Part shown: positions 17,749 through 26,412 of the stretch, piece by piece | How the letters are laid out: each line of letters starts with the position of its first letter | Position numbering within the stretch: the first letter of the stretch is position 1 | Origin: JAFALK01 sp042701975 | Lineage (GTDB): Bacteria > Pseudomonadota > Gammaproteobacteria > Burkholderiales > Burkholderiaceae_C | Direction of reading: 5' to 3' | DNA: 64,000 nt | Assembly: GCA_042701975.1 (NCBI GenBank) | Contig: CP170561.1 | Span: 3,038,001-3,102,000 of the forward strand | Notes under the pieces: generated by a model | What the model was told of the DNA's origin: nothing | What the model saw: the letters and a program-made list of their open reading frames with translations, nothing else | Database searches by the model: none | Made by a program: the position numbers and the translations under genes

Positions 17749-18288
17749 ATGGTCAACGCCGTCAACAGCAGCAACGCCGCCGAAAGCTCGGTCGTTGTGG
17801 CTGCGCGCGTCCATGTGGCGGATGCTCCGGCACCGGCTCCGGTGCCTGTCCACACCCCCGCTCCGGCCCCGGCGCCGGACAGCACCCGGGTGACGATTTC
17901 CCCGCAAGGCCATGCCACGGCGCAGCTCGATGTGGCCGCCCGCACGGCCACGCGGCTGGCTTCCGGCGCTCGCGACCTGGAAGCCAATGCCAACGCCAGC
18001 GCCAACGCCCAGGCGCAGAAGACGGCCACGGCCGAAGCCACCAGCCGCGCGCTGGCGCCGCAGCACCGCGAGGCCCGCGTCGGCCCGGCGCCGGCGCCGT
18101 TGAACCTCGATCCGCTGCCGCTCAAGCATGTGCCCGTCATTGCCTACTCGCCTGCCGATGGCAACGAGGACGGCCATGTGACGACCTCGGAGCGCGAGGA
18201 CTACGACTTCCACCACGCGCCTTCGCTGGCGGCCGAACCCGGCCACGATGTCGATCTGAGCGCCTACACCTCGATCGCCGGCAACTGA
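17749..18288 (+). CDS. Ala/Pro-rich protein with one EF-hand loop
   Basis: Encodes 179 residues that I do not recognise as a named family. The N-terminal half is rich in Ala, Pro and Val with APAPVPVHTPAPAPAPD. A short VTISPQGHA segment follows, then an alanine-rich probable helix (about 70-105). Near residues 138-149 the loop DGNEDGHVTTSE matches the canonical EF-hand pattern (D1, N3, D5, G6, V8, E12), so calcium binding is likely. There is no signal peptide. ATG at 17749 is chosen over TTG at 17743 because AGGAG at 17735-17739 is correctly spaced for it. The FliA-like promoter upstream suggests co-regulation with motility genes. Confidence 0.75.
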   Translation: MVNAVNSSNAAESSVVVAARVHVADAPAPAPVPVHTPAPAPAPDSTRVTISPQGHATAQLDVAARTATRLASGARDLEANANASANAQAQKTATAEATSRALAPQHREARVGPAPAPLNLDPLPLKHVPVIAYSPADGNEDGHVTTSEREDYDFHHAPSLAAEPGHDVDLSAYTSIAGN

Positions 18289-18378
18289 GGCTGGGGTTTC
18301 CACTGATCCGGTGACGATCGGCCCGGGCCGCTGCGTGGACTAGGCTTGCCGCTTTTCCAGAATTGGCAGGTTCACACG

Positions 18379-20424
18379 ATGTCCAGAATCGCAGCTTTCC
18401 GCCGCAGCTTTGCGCTGGCGCCGCTGGCGCTTTCCCTCACCTTGGCGGGCTTCACCGGCCTGAGCCGGGCTGACGACAAGATCCCCGGCATCGACACGGC
18501 CGGCTTCAACACCGCCGCGCGTCCGCAGGACAGCCTCTTCGATGCCTTCAGCGGCCAGTGGCTCAAGGCCACCGAGATCCCGGCCGACAAGTCGCGTTGG
18601 GGCTCCTTCAGCGTGCTGGCCGAGCTCTCGGACAAGCGGCTGAAGGCCATCGTTGATGAGCTGGCCGCCAAGCCACAGAAGGTCGGCACGACCGACGCCA
18701 AGGTGGCGAACTTCTACGCGGCCTTCGTCGACACCGCCCGCCTCGACAAGCTGGGCCTGGCGCCGCTGGGGCTGGAACTGGCCGAGCTCGATGCCGTCAA
18801 GACGCCCAAGCAGTTGGCCAGCTGGATGGGCAAGGCCCAGGGTGTGTGGCTGACGCCGATCGGCCTGCAGGTGGAAGTCGACTTCAAGGAGCCGAGCCGC
18901 TACACCGTGCTGAGCGGCCAGTCTGGCCTCGGCCTGCCCGACCGCGACTACTACCTCAAGGACGACGAGCGCATGAAGGCCGCGCGCGCCGCCTACGAGA
19001 CCTACCTGACCCAGCTCGGCAAGCTCTCCGGCGACAAGAAGGCCGCCGAGACCGCGAAGATGGTGCTGGCCCTGGAGCGGCGCATCGCCGAGGTCCACTG
19101 GGCGGCCGAAGACATGCGCGATCCAGTCAAGATCTACAACCCGAAGACGCTCGAGCAGATCACGGCAAGCGCGCCGGGCCTCGACTGGGCCGCCTTCGTG
19201 GCCGCGGCCGACCTGAAGAAGCTCGACCGCATCTCTGACACCCAGCCCAGCGCCACCACCGGCATCGCCAAGCTGCTGGCCGAGGTGCCGCTCTCGCAAT
19301 GGAAGGCCTACTTGCGCCTGCACATGCTCGATGAAGCCGCTGGCGCGCTGCCTCAGGCCTATCGTGATGCGCGCTTCGCCTTCCGCGGCACAGCGCTCTC
19401 CGGCGCCAAGGTGGCGAAGCCGCGCTGGCAGCAGGGCATCGACGAGCTCAACGGCGCCATGGGCGAGGCGCTGGGCCAGGTCTACGTGCAGCGCTACTTC
19501 CCGGCCGAGAACAAGGCCCGCATGCAAAAGCTCGTGGACAACCTGCTGGCCACCTACAAGGACAGCATCGACGGCGTCTCCTGGATGACGCCCGAGACCA
19601 AGGCCGCCGCCCAGGCCAAGCTGGCCAAGTACACGACCAAGATCGGCTACCCCGAGAAGTTCCGCGACTACAGCAAGCTGGACGTGCGTGCCGGCGATGC
19701 CCTGGGCAACCGCATCCGCGCCGGCCGCTTCGAGTGGTTGCGCAATGCGCATCGCGCGGGCGGCCCGGTGGACCGCACGGAATGGGGCATGAGCCCGCAG
19801 ACCATCAACGCCTACTACAACCCGCTCTACAACGAGATCGTGTTCCCGGCCGCCATCCTGCAGCCGCCGTTCTTCGACATGACGGCCGACGACGCGGTGA
19901 ACTACGGCGGCATCGGCGCGGCCATCGGCCACGAGATCAGCCACGGCTTCGACGACGAGGGCAGCCAGTTCGACGGCGACGGTGCGCTGCGCAACTGGTG
20001 GACCGAGGCCGACCGCAAGGCCTTCGAGGCCATCACGTCCAAGCTCGTCGCGCAGTTCGATGCCTACGAGCCACTGCCGGGCAAGCACGTGAACGGCAAG
20101 CTGACGCTGGGCGAGAACATCGCCGACCTGTCCGGCCTGCAGATCGCCTACAAGGCCTACAAGCGCTCGCTGGGCGGCAAGCCTTCGCCCGTGATCAACG
20201 GCACGACCGGCGAGCAGCGCTTCTTCATGTCCTGGGCCCAGGTCTGGCGCGACAAGATCCGCGAGCAGCGCCAGCTGCAGCTGCTGGTGATGGATCCGCA
20301 CTCGCCGGCCGCGCTGCGTGCTGACGGCGGCGCCGTCAACCACGACGGCTTCCACGAGACCTTCGGCACCAAGCCCGGCGACAAGATGTACAAGCCGAGC
20401 GCGGATCGCATTCGCATCTGGTGA
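18379..20424 (+). CDS. M13 family zinc metalloendopeptidase
   Basis: Encodes 681 residues with a signal peptide (about 1-32, ending SRA), placing it in the periplasm or outside. It has the neprilysin-type zinc site HEISH at residues 518-522 with the third ligand E579 in GENIADLSG, and the conserved NAYYNPLYNEIVFPAAILQ region upstream. M13 enzymes cut oligopeptides and small proteins. The ATG at 18379 is chosen because it gives a proper signal peptide; an upstream TTG at 18346 does not. Its stop overlaps the ureD GTG start as GTGA, an odd coupling of a peptidase to a urease accessory gene. Confidence 0.95.
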   Translation: MSRIAAFRRSFALAPLALSLTLAGFTGLSRADDKIPGIDTAGFNTAARPQDSLFDAFSGQWLKATEIPADKSRWGSFSVLAELSDKRLKAIVDELAAKPQKVGTTDAKVANFYAAFVDTARLDKLGLAPLGLELAELDAVKTPKQLASWMGKAQGVWLTPIGLQVEVDFKEPSRYTVLSGQSGLGLPDRDYYLKDDERMKAARAAYETYLTQLGKLSGDKKAAETAKMVLALERRIAEVHWAAEDMRDPVKIYNPKTLEQITASAPGLDWAAFVAAADLKKLDRISDTQPSATTGIAKLLAEVPLSQWKAYLRLHMLDEAAGALPQAYRDARFAFRGTALSGAKVAKPRWQQGIDELNGAMGEALGQVYVQRYFPAENKARMQKLVDNLLATYKDSIDGVSWMTPETKAAAQAKLAKYTTKIGYPEKFRDYSKLDVRAGDALGNRIRAGRFEWLRNAHRAGGPVDRTEWGMSPQTINAYYNPLYNEIVFPAAILQPPFFDMTADDAVNYGGIGAAIGHEISHGFDDEGSQFDGDGALRNWWTEADRKAFEAITSKLVAQFDAYEPLPGKHVNGKLTLGENIADLSGLQIAYKAYKRSLGGKPSPVINGTTGEQRFFMSWAQVWRDKIREQRQLQLLVMDPHSPAALRADGGAVNHDGFHETFGTKPGDKMYKPSADRIRIW

Positions 20425-21272
20425 TCGCCACGCAGCCCAAACACGACCTCGCCACGCTGGCGGTGCGCTACCGCTGCGATGGCGGTCGCACGGTCGAGCG
20501 GCACGAGCACCAGGGCTCGTTGCGCCTGCTCAAGAGCCTGCACCCGGAAGGGCCGGGCATCTGCCACAGCGTGCTCGTGCACCCGCCCAGCGGTCTGGTC
20601 GGTGGCGACACGCTGGAGATCACGCTCGAGGTGGGCGAGGGCGCTCATGCCCTCGTCACCACGCCGGGGGCGACTCGCTTTTACCGCAGCCCCGAAGGCG
20701 CTGTTGCGCTGCAACGCGTGAACGCGCGCCTGAGCGAAGGCGCGCGGTTGGAATGGCTGCCGCTGGAGTCGATCGCTTATCCGGGATGCGAGGGCGAGAA
20801 TGAAGCGCGCTTCGAGCTGGCCGCCGGTGCCGAGCTGCTCGCCTGGGACCTGACCGCGCTGGGCCTGCCGGGCGCGGGCCAGCCCTTCGACAGCGGGCGC
20901 TTCACACAGCACCTGGAAGTGCCGGGCCGCTGGCTGGAGCGCGGCTGCATCGCGGCCGATGACGCGCTGCTGATGAACGGCGCGCTCGGCCTGGCCGGGC
21001 ATCGCTGCCTCGGCACGATGGTCTTCGCCTCGGGCAGCGACATCGAGCGCGGCCGCCGCGAGCGTGCGCTCGAAGCGGTGCGTGAGCTGATCGAGGCGCA
21101 TCCCTTGCGGCTGCAGGCCGGCGTCACGGCGGCGCAAGTCGATGTGCTCGTGCTGCGCGTGATTGCGCCGCTGGTGGAGCCGGCCAGCACCTTGATGCGG
21201 CAATGCTGGGCCGCGTGGCGGCATGAGCTGTGGGGATTGAGCGGCGATGCGCCGAGGTTGTGGGCGACCTGA
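20421..21272 (+). CDS. ureD: Urease accessory protein UreD
   Basis: Encodes 283 residues from a GTG. Typical UreD/UreH segments are visible: HPPSGLVGGD near residue 55, TTPGATRFYRS near 80, and EWLPLESIAYPG near 113. UreD binds the UreABC apoenzyme and, with UreF and UreG, assists nickel insertion. It is translationally coupled to the M13 peptidase gene and lies about 33 kb from ureA-ureC. In related genomes ureD usually sits next to ureA, so this is a displaced copy or the only copy after rearrangement. No other urease gene is nearby. Confidence 0.92.
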   Translation: MIATQPKHDLATLAVRYRCDGGRTVERHEHQGSLRLLKSLHPEGPGICHSVLVHPPSGLVGGDTLEITLEVGEGAHALVTTPGATRFYRSPEGAVALQRVNARLSEGARLEWLPLESIAYPGCEGENEARFELAAGAELLAWDLTALGLPGAGQPFDSGRFTQHLEVPGRWLERGCIAADDALLMNGALGLAGHRCLGTMVFASGSDIERGRRERALEAVRELIEAHPLRLQAGVTAAQVDVLVLRVIAPLVEPASTLMRQCWAAWRHELWGLSGDAPRLWAT

Positions 21273-21311
21273 GACGGGGAGGGCGCCGTCGCGCCGCTCC
21301 CTGCCCCTCGG

Positions 21312-21353
21312 TACGGCAGGCTCAGTACGGCAGGCTCAGTACGGCAGACTCAG
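21312..21353. repeat. Three tandem 14-bp repeats at a gene end
   Basis: TACGGCAGGCTCAG occurs twice (21312-21325, 21326-21339), followed by the copy TACGGCAGACTCAG (21340-21353). On the minus strand they encode the LSLPY end of the GH128 protein, and the stop codon TGA is formed at the junction between copies. This looks like slipped-strand duplication that created or moved the stop. Confidence 0.9.
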
Positions 21354-22331
21354 GTAGTACTGACCCAGCTCCGTCAACTGACCATTCGCCCCAAGAAGGC
21401 TCGTGAAGTGCGTGTCGTTCGTCCAGCGCCCGGTGAACCAGGCATAACGGAAAACATCAGCGCGTTCCTCGCAGAGCTTGACCATGTCGGCCATCTGGGC
21501 CTTTTGCTTGGCCACGCTGTCGATCTGCGCCGTGCCGTCGCCGGTGTGCCAATTTGCCATCTCGGTCACCCAGAAGGGCTTGCCGTATTTCGTCAGCCGG
21601 TCGAGCTGATCCTTGAGCCCATAGTCGTACCAATGGAAGGCCAGGTAGTCGATCTGCGGATCGCGGCCGCCGTTGGCAGAGCGGTAGGCGGCGTAGAAGG
21701 CATCGAGCCACAGGACCGGATCGGCGTAGCCCGTCATCGTGCCCCAGTTCATTGCCGGGCCGACGAGCTTCACGCCCGTTTTCGCGGCCACGGCCTCGTA
21801 CTGCGGCCACAGCGTGGCTGCGGCCTGTGGCGTGAGGTTGGCCTGGTCGGTCAGGTTGGGCTCGTTGAGCAGGAGCAGGTGCTTGATGCTCGGGTCGGCG
21901 GTCAGCACCGCCTCGATGTCGGAAGCCGTGAAGTCGCGCCACAGCATGGGCACGAAATCCATGCCGTAACGCGTCGAATGATCGGCCGGCACGGTGCTCT
22001 TGGGCTTCTGCCCCCAGCCATACCACCAGCTCACGCCAGGCGCGAGCGCCTGCAGGTCCTCGGCGGTGCCGAGGTCATAGGCGATGCCGCGCTTGGCGCT
22101 CTTGGTGGGCGTGCCGCTGCTGGGCGGTGGCGCGGCGACAGGGCCTGAGGCCGGCGGAGGAGGGGGCGGCGGCGTCGCCGGAGCCGGCGAAGGCCCCGGT
22201 GCGGGTCCGGGCGAAGGCGTGGCCGCGCTCCCGCCGCCACCACCACAGGCCGCCAGGCCCGCGGAAGCCACCGCAGCGAATGCCACCGCGAGCCAGCGCC
22301 GACGCTGGCGTTCGTGATGCCCCGCGCTCAC
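21336..22331 (-). CDS. GH128-type beta-1,3-glucanase lipoprotein
   Basis: Encodes 331 residues from a GTG that overlaps the preceding stop as GTGA. The leader ends in LAAC (C29), so it is a lipoprotein. It continues with five glycines and a Pro-rich spacer (about 38-68), as in proteins held away from a membrane. The catalytic domain (about 78-330) is a glycosyl hydrolase catalytic core of the GH128 type: NEPN gives the likely acid/base E157 and WVTEM the likely nucleophile E257. GH128 enzymes cut beta-1,3-glucans such as laminarin, curdlan or fungal wall glucan. Its partner is the di-haem protein upstream. Confidence 0.85.
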   Translation of the reverse strand: MSAGHHERQRRRWLAVAFAAVASAGLAACGGGGGSAATPSPGPAPGPSPAPATPPPPPPPASGPVAAPPPSSGTPTKSAKRGIAYDLGTAEDLQALAPGVSWWYGWGQKPKSTVPADHSTRYGMDFVPMLWRDFTASDIEAVLTADPSIKHLLLLNEPNLTDQANLTPQAAATLWPQYEAVAAKTGVKLVGPAMNWGTMTGYADPVLWLDAFYAAYRSANGGRDPQIDYLAFHWYDYGLKDQLDRLTKYGKPFWVTEMANWHTGDGTAQIDSVAKQKAQMADMVKLCEERADVFRYAWFTGRWTNDTHFTSLLGANGQLTELGQYYLSLPY

Positions 22332-25303
22332 AGCGATTGCAGGAAGGCCAGCAAGGCGTCCCGGTCCGTTGCAGACAGTTGTTCGAAGTTCTGGCGGCTC
22401 TTGGTCGACTCGCCGCCGTGCCACATCACGGCCTCGATCAGCGTGCGCGCGCGACCGTCGTGCAGATAGCCGACCTTGCCGGCCGTGCCGGCCACGCGCT
22501 CGGTATAGCCGATGCCCCACAGTGCCGAAGTGCGCCACATAGAGCCCTTGGCTTGGCCTTCGACGAGGTTGTCGGCGAGGTCCGGTCCCATGTCGTGCAG
22601 CAGCAGATCGGTGTAGGGCTTGATCGACTGGTTGCGCAACTCGGCGAACTCGGTGGTGCTGCCGGTCTTCAGGTCGCTCACATGGCAGGCCGTGCAGCGT
22701 GCAGCCTGGAAGACCTTGGCGCCCGCAGCCACCTTGACCGGGTCGACGTTCAGATAGGGCAGAGGACTCACGCCCTTGGGAAAGCCGCTGGTCTGGCTGC
22801 GCTGTGCGGGCACGGCGAGCAGACGCAGGTAGCGCGTCATCAGCGTCAGCTCGTCTTCGGTCAGGCCCTTGTCCGTCTTGCCGGCCGTGCATTTGCCGGA
22901 GAGGCAATCGCGGTTCGGAAAGACCGGCGTGGTGACGGCCATGTCGAGCAGCGCCGCGCTTGCGGCCTGGTGGCGCAGGCTGAACTTCGCCGCCTTCCAG
23001 CCGAAGCGGCCCAGGCGCACGGCGCCGGTTTCCGGATCGAAAACGTAGTTGGCCGTGCCCTTCACGCCATCCGCGTCAGGCGTGCTGCGAACGCGAGAAA
23101 GGATGTCCGCGTCACTGACCGCTTCAAGAAGGCCCACGCCGATCATCGGCTGCGCGCTGCGCAGCGAATACACGCTCGGCGTCGGTCCGTCGAAGGCCAC
23201 GCGCGGCTTGCTGAGCGTGACGGGCGTGCCGTCGCCCAGCGTCACCGTCTTGGTGTCGAAGCCGGCCACGCGCACGGCCGTACCCCAGTCCTGCGGGGCG
23301 CTCGTGCTCAGCGAACGGGCGTTCATCTGCACGTTCATGCCGTAGATTGGATGCGGCACCTGGTTGCCGCTGCCGTCCAGCGTGGCGGTGCGCACGGCCA
23401 TGGTGTCGAGCTTCTGGTTGATCGCGCTGGGCGCCAGGCTGCGGCCGTTGCCGATGTGACAGGCAAAGCACGATGACTGGTTGAAGCGCGGCCCCTGCAG
23501 GCCGACGGCGTCGGTGTTGCGGTCGTTGCCGTTCTCGTTGTGATCGCCGGTCCACAGATTGGTGTGGATCCAGCGGCGGCCCTCCACAAAGCGCTGCATG
23601 TTCTGCATGCCGATCTGGTTGTTCGGCTGCTGGAAGATGAAGGTCGAGTTGTCCGCGTAGTCGTAGGAGACGGAGCCGAGGCCGCCTTGCAGCGTCTCGT
23701 CTGGCAGCGGCGCGTTCATCAGGCGCGGCTGCACGCCGTACCAAGGCCGCAGGCCGGAGCCGACCACATAGGTCACCTCGTTGGTGTAGTAACGGAAGGC
23801 GCCGCCGTCGCCGATGGCATCCATCGAAGCGCGCGACGAGAAGAAGGAGCCGGTGAACTCGATCGCGTCGCCGAGCTTGATGGAGCGCGAGGCCACGTTC
23901 GTGCCGTTGGGCACCATCACGCCGTTGGCGTTGGCCGAGAGCGCGTTGTAGCCCGGCACGCTGTCGAGCACCACGCTGCAGCCATCGTTGGCGTACTTCA
24001 CGCCGTTGTAGCCGGCGCCCGGCGTGCGCAGCGCGTTCTGCGGCGGCTTGGGCACGATCTGGCAGGCGGTGATGTCCTGGAAGCCTGCCGTGTAGGTGGC
24101 GTCGTCCAGCAGGTCGCCGGGCGACATCCAGCCGTAGCCGGTCACGCCCGGATCGTCGAAGCGGCGGAAGAAGGACTGGCCGCCGCCTTTCTGTGCCTGC
24201 TGGTAGTACTGGTTGACGACGATGGTCGGCTTGGTGACGCCGGCCACGCGGCTGTTGTCGATGAACTCCACGCCCCAGGTGCGGTTCTTGAAGTAGTTGG
24301 CGACGAAGTTCAGGTAGGCACCCGGGCCTTTGTCCTGCGGGTTGCCGGCGGCGTCCACGGTGTCGTTGACGCCATAGCCGATCTCGTTCCAGTCCTCGCC
24401 GCGCTCGCGGGCGTGGCGCGAGCGGCCGACCATGCCGAAGCGGGTCACGAGCGTGCCGTCGGGCAGCGTGAACTGGATGGTCTCGACCGGATCCTGCACG
24501 GCCGGCGTGGCGGCCAGCGCGTTGCCGTCGGCCGGGAAGGCCAGCGCCGTGGTGGTCAGTACAGGCAGGGAGTTATCGCTGCCGGGTGACTTGAAGGACA
24601 CCTCGAGCAGCGAGTAGCCGTACTGCGTGGCGCGGGCCACGCCCTGCATGCGCACGTAGCGGACGTTGGCGTTGAGGTTGTAGAACTCCTCGGTGCCGCC
24701 CTTGCCGCCCACCACATAGCGGATCTGGTACCAGGTCACGCCGTCGTCGGAACCCTCGATCACGTACTCCTTGCCGTAGGCGTCCTGCCAGTTGAGCTTC
24801 ATGTAGCCCAGCTGCGTCTTGGTGCCGAAGTCGAACTGGATCCACGCGGCATCGTCCTTGGCGCTGGACCAGCGCGACACCATGTCGCCGTCGATCGCCA
24901 TGGGCGCTGACAGGTTGTTGCCCTCGATGGCCGACGAGGTCGCCGTGACCACCTTGACCGCGACGCCCGGGTTGCTCACGTTGACGCCGGCCGGCAGTTG
25001 CATGGAAGGCGGCAGCGCGGGCGCTGCGGCTGGCGAGCCGGTGGGCAAATCCACCGGCTGAGACGTCGGCGGCGTTTCCAGCGCGGGCTCCGACGAAGCA
25101 GGCGCGGGCGACTGCGCGGGTGAGGAAATCGGCGGCGGAGGAGGGGGCGGCGGCGAGCCCGTGGAGGCATCGCCTCCACCGCCGCCGCCACCGCAGGCCG
25201 TCACGGCCGCGGTCATTGCAAAGAGGATGGACAGACGGGGGGACAGCTTGGACAACGCTGATGCGCGCGCTCGCAGCCCCGAGACACGGAGGGTCTGGGT
25301 CAT
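22328..25303 (-). CDS. Di-haem oxidoreductase (DHOR-like) lipoprotein with discoidin domain
   Basis: Encodes 991 residues. The leader ends at TAC with a run of seven glycines, then a long Pro/Ser spacer (to about residue 110). A discoidin (F5/8 type C) domain follows (about 115-260, with IQFDFGTKTQLGYMKLNW). The C-terminal two thirds resemble PF06537 di-haem oxidoreductases, with haem motifs CFACH (612-616) and CTACH (870-874). Such c-type proteins oxidise or peroxidise unknown substrates; export and haem attachment in the periplasm follow. The discoidin domain suggests it docks to a polysaccharide. It forms an operon with the GH128 gene. The ATG at 25303 gives the lipoprotein leader. Confidence 0.8.
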   Translation of the reverse strand: MTQTLRVSGLRARASALSKLSPRLSILFAMTAAVTACGGGGGGGDASTGSPPPPPPPPISSPAQSPAPASSEPALETPPTSQPVDLPTGSPAAAPALPPSMQLPAGVNVSNPGVAVKVVTATSSAIEGNNLSAPMAIDGDMVSRWSSAKDDAAWIQFDFGTKTQLGYMKLNWQDAYGKEYVIEGSDDGVTWYQIRYVVGGKGGTEEFYNLNANVRYVRMQGVARATQYGYSLLEVSFKSPGSDNSLPVLTTTALAFPADGNALAATPAVQDPVETIQFTLPDGTLVTRFGMVGRSRHARERGEDWNEIGYGVNDTVDAAGNPQDKGPGAYLNFVANYFKNRTWGVEFIDNSRVAGVTKPTIVVNQYYQQAQKGGGQSFFRRFDDPGVTGYGWMSPGDLLDDATYTAGFQDITACQIVPKPPQNALRTPGAGYNGVKYANDGCSVVLDSVPGYNALSANANGVMVPNGTNVASRSIKLGDAIEFTGSFFSSRASMDAIGDGGAFRYYTNEVTYVVGSGLRPWYGVQPRLMNAPLPDETLQGGLGSVSYDYADNSTFIFQQPNNQIGMQNMQRFVEGRRWIHTNLWTGDHNENGNDRNTDAVGLQGPRFNQSSCFACHIGNGRSLAPSAINQKLDTMAVRTATLDGSGNQVPHPIYGMNVQMNARSLSTSAPQDWGTAVRVAGFDTKTVTLGDGTPVTLSKPRVAFDGPTPSVYSLRSAQPMIGVGLLEAVSDADILSRVRSTPDADGVKGTANYVFDPETGAVRLGRFGWKAAKFSLRHQAASAALLDMAVTTPVFPNRDCLSGKCTAGKTDKGLTEDELTLMTRYLRLLAVPAQRSQTSGFPKGVSPLPYLNVDPVKVAAGAKVFQAARCTACHVSDLKTGSTTEFAELRNQSIKPYTDLLLHDMGPDLADNLVEGQAKGSMWRTSALWGIGYTERVAGTAGKVGYLHDGRARTLIEAVMWHGGESTKSRQNFEQLSATDRDALLAFLQSL

Positions 25304-25550
25304 GGTGTGTTCGCTTGTGGCTTGTTCTTGGATCGGCACGCGCCGTGTTCTCCAGCGCATCGCAAGGAAATCATGTCAGTGCACGTAACGGGTTAGCACT
25401 CGACATGTAAGCCGATATGTAGCGACGCAGCGCACAGTGTTGGGGCGACCGCGTTGCCGCGCAGTTGGCCGCAACACGGCCTTGCGTTGGCGCCTGGGCA
25501 AGACGCGATCTGCCGTGTGCGCGGAACCGGGCGTGCGGCCTGCGAACCGT

Positions 25551-25564
25551 TGCAAGCGGTTTCA
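25551..25564. promoter_or_regulatory. LacI-family-type operator box 1
   Basis: TGCAAGCGGTTTCA matches the LacI/GalR-family core TGnAAnCGnTTnCA at every defined position. It overlaps an AACCG...CGGTT dyad just to its left. It lies about 250 bases upstream of the di-haem gene start. Confidence 0.6.
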
Positions 25565-25572
25565 GATCCCGT

Positions 25573-25586
25573 TGGAAACGGTTCGA
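25573..25586. promoter_or_regulatory. LacI-family-type operator box 2
   Basis: TGGAAACGGTTCGA matches the same core with one mismatch in the right arm. Its centre is 22 bp from that of box 1, two turns of the helix, so two dimers could bind on one face. Confidence 0.55.
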
Positions 25587-25646
25587 CTGTGGCAGCGCGG
25601 CGACTCGGCGTCGCCGCGTCATCAAGGCGTCATGCGGGTGGGCAGA

Positions 25647-26288
25647 TCAGGCGCGCAGGCTGTTCATCACCAGCTTCGTGATCAGCGCGTGGGCCGCGTC
25701 GAAATCGCTGTCCGCGAGTTTGCGCTTGCCCATCACCACCGCGAACTGCGGGCCCAGGTCGGCGTAGGCCTGCGTCGAGGACCAGATCATGAACATCAGG
25801 TGCGTGAAGTCGATGCGCGCCACCAGGCCCTGCCTGGCCCAGCGTTCGAAGGTGCGCACATTGGCGCGCAGATGCGGCACCACGCTCTGCGTGAGCTGGC
25901 TCGCGTAGCGCGGCGCGCCGGCCATCACCTCCCGCGTGAAGACGGCCGAGCCGCCGGGCCGCTCGCGCGAGAAGCGCAGCTTGGCGCGGACGTAGGCGCT
26001 GATGGCGGCCTCGGGCTCGTGCTCGCGGGCCAGGGCGTCCATGCTGCCCAGCCAGGACTCCAGCACGCTGTCCAGCACGGCGGTGTAGAGCTCTTCCTTG
26101 CTGGCGTAGTAGTACAGCATGTTCTGCCGGCTGATCTCGAGCGCCGTGGCGATGCTGTCCAGCGAGACACCCTCGAAGCCGAAGCGCGCGAACTGCGCTT
26201 CGGCTTCGGCCAGGATCAGGCCCTGCTTGCGGATGCGCGCCACGCTGGGCTTGCGCGGCTCCGTGGGCTTGTTCGGCGACTTCTCCAT
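25647..26288 (-). CDS. TetR family regulator, RutR-like
   Basis: Encodes 213 residues from the ATG at 26288; a longer in-frame reading to 26327 lacks support. It has an N-terminal TetR helix-turn-helix with SLDSIATALEISRQNMLYYYASKEELY, and a C-terminal domain like that of RutR/YcdC. RutR senses uracil or thymine and controls pyrimidine degradation. Its divergent position before a complete reductive pyrimidine operon supports the same role here. No ligand-specific residues can be judged from sequence alone. Confidence 0.85.
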   Translation of the reverse strand: MEKSPNKPTEPRKPSVARIRKQGLILAEAEAQFARFGFEGVSLDSIATALEISRQNMLYYYASKEELYTAVLDSVLESWLGSMDALAREHEPEAAISAYVRAKLRFSRERPGGSAVFTREVMAGAPRYASQLTQSVVPHLRANVRTFERWARQGLVARIDFTHLMFMIWSSTQAYADLGPQFAVVMGKRKLADSDFDAAHALITKLVMNSLRA

Positions 26289-26333
26289 GCACCCATTGTG
26301 TGCGGCAGCGCCCCGTCCCGTCGTCATCGGGTA

Positions 26334-26368
26334 TCTACTTGGTGGTCAAAATTTTACTAAGGAGTAAA
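26334..26368. promoter_or_regulatory. Candidate operator between tetR and the pyrimidine operon
   Basis: TGGTCAA at 26343-26349 equals one arm of the E. coli RutR box (TTGACCA-N2-TGGTCAA), with only a weak left arm (TCTACTT). Next to it TTTACT (26353-26358) and AGTAAA (26363-26368) form an inverted repeat in an AT-rich patch, unusual in this high-GC DNA. Either could be bound by the divergent TetR protein. Confidence 0.45.
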
Positions 26369-26412
26369 TTTTCGAGCTGGCGTAGTTTGGATCGAGAACG
26401 GATGGAGTCGAG

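Larger units (their letters stand above)
25304..25646 (-). promoter_or_regulatory. Upstream region of the di-haem/GH128 operon
   Basis: This 343-base gap has no credible gene. It must carry the promoter of the operon starting at 25303, since the tetR gene to the right is on the same strand and ends at 25647. Two LacI-family-type boxes (25551-25586) are the main visible signals. I cannot place a convincing -35/-10 pair. Confidence 0.6.
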
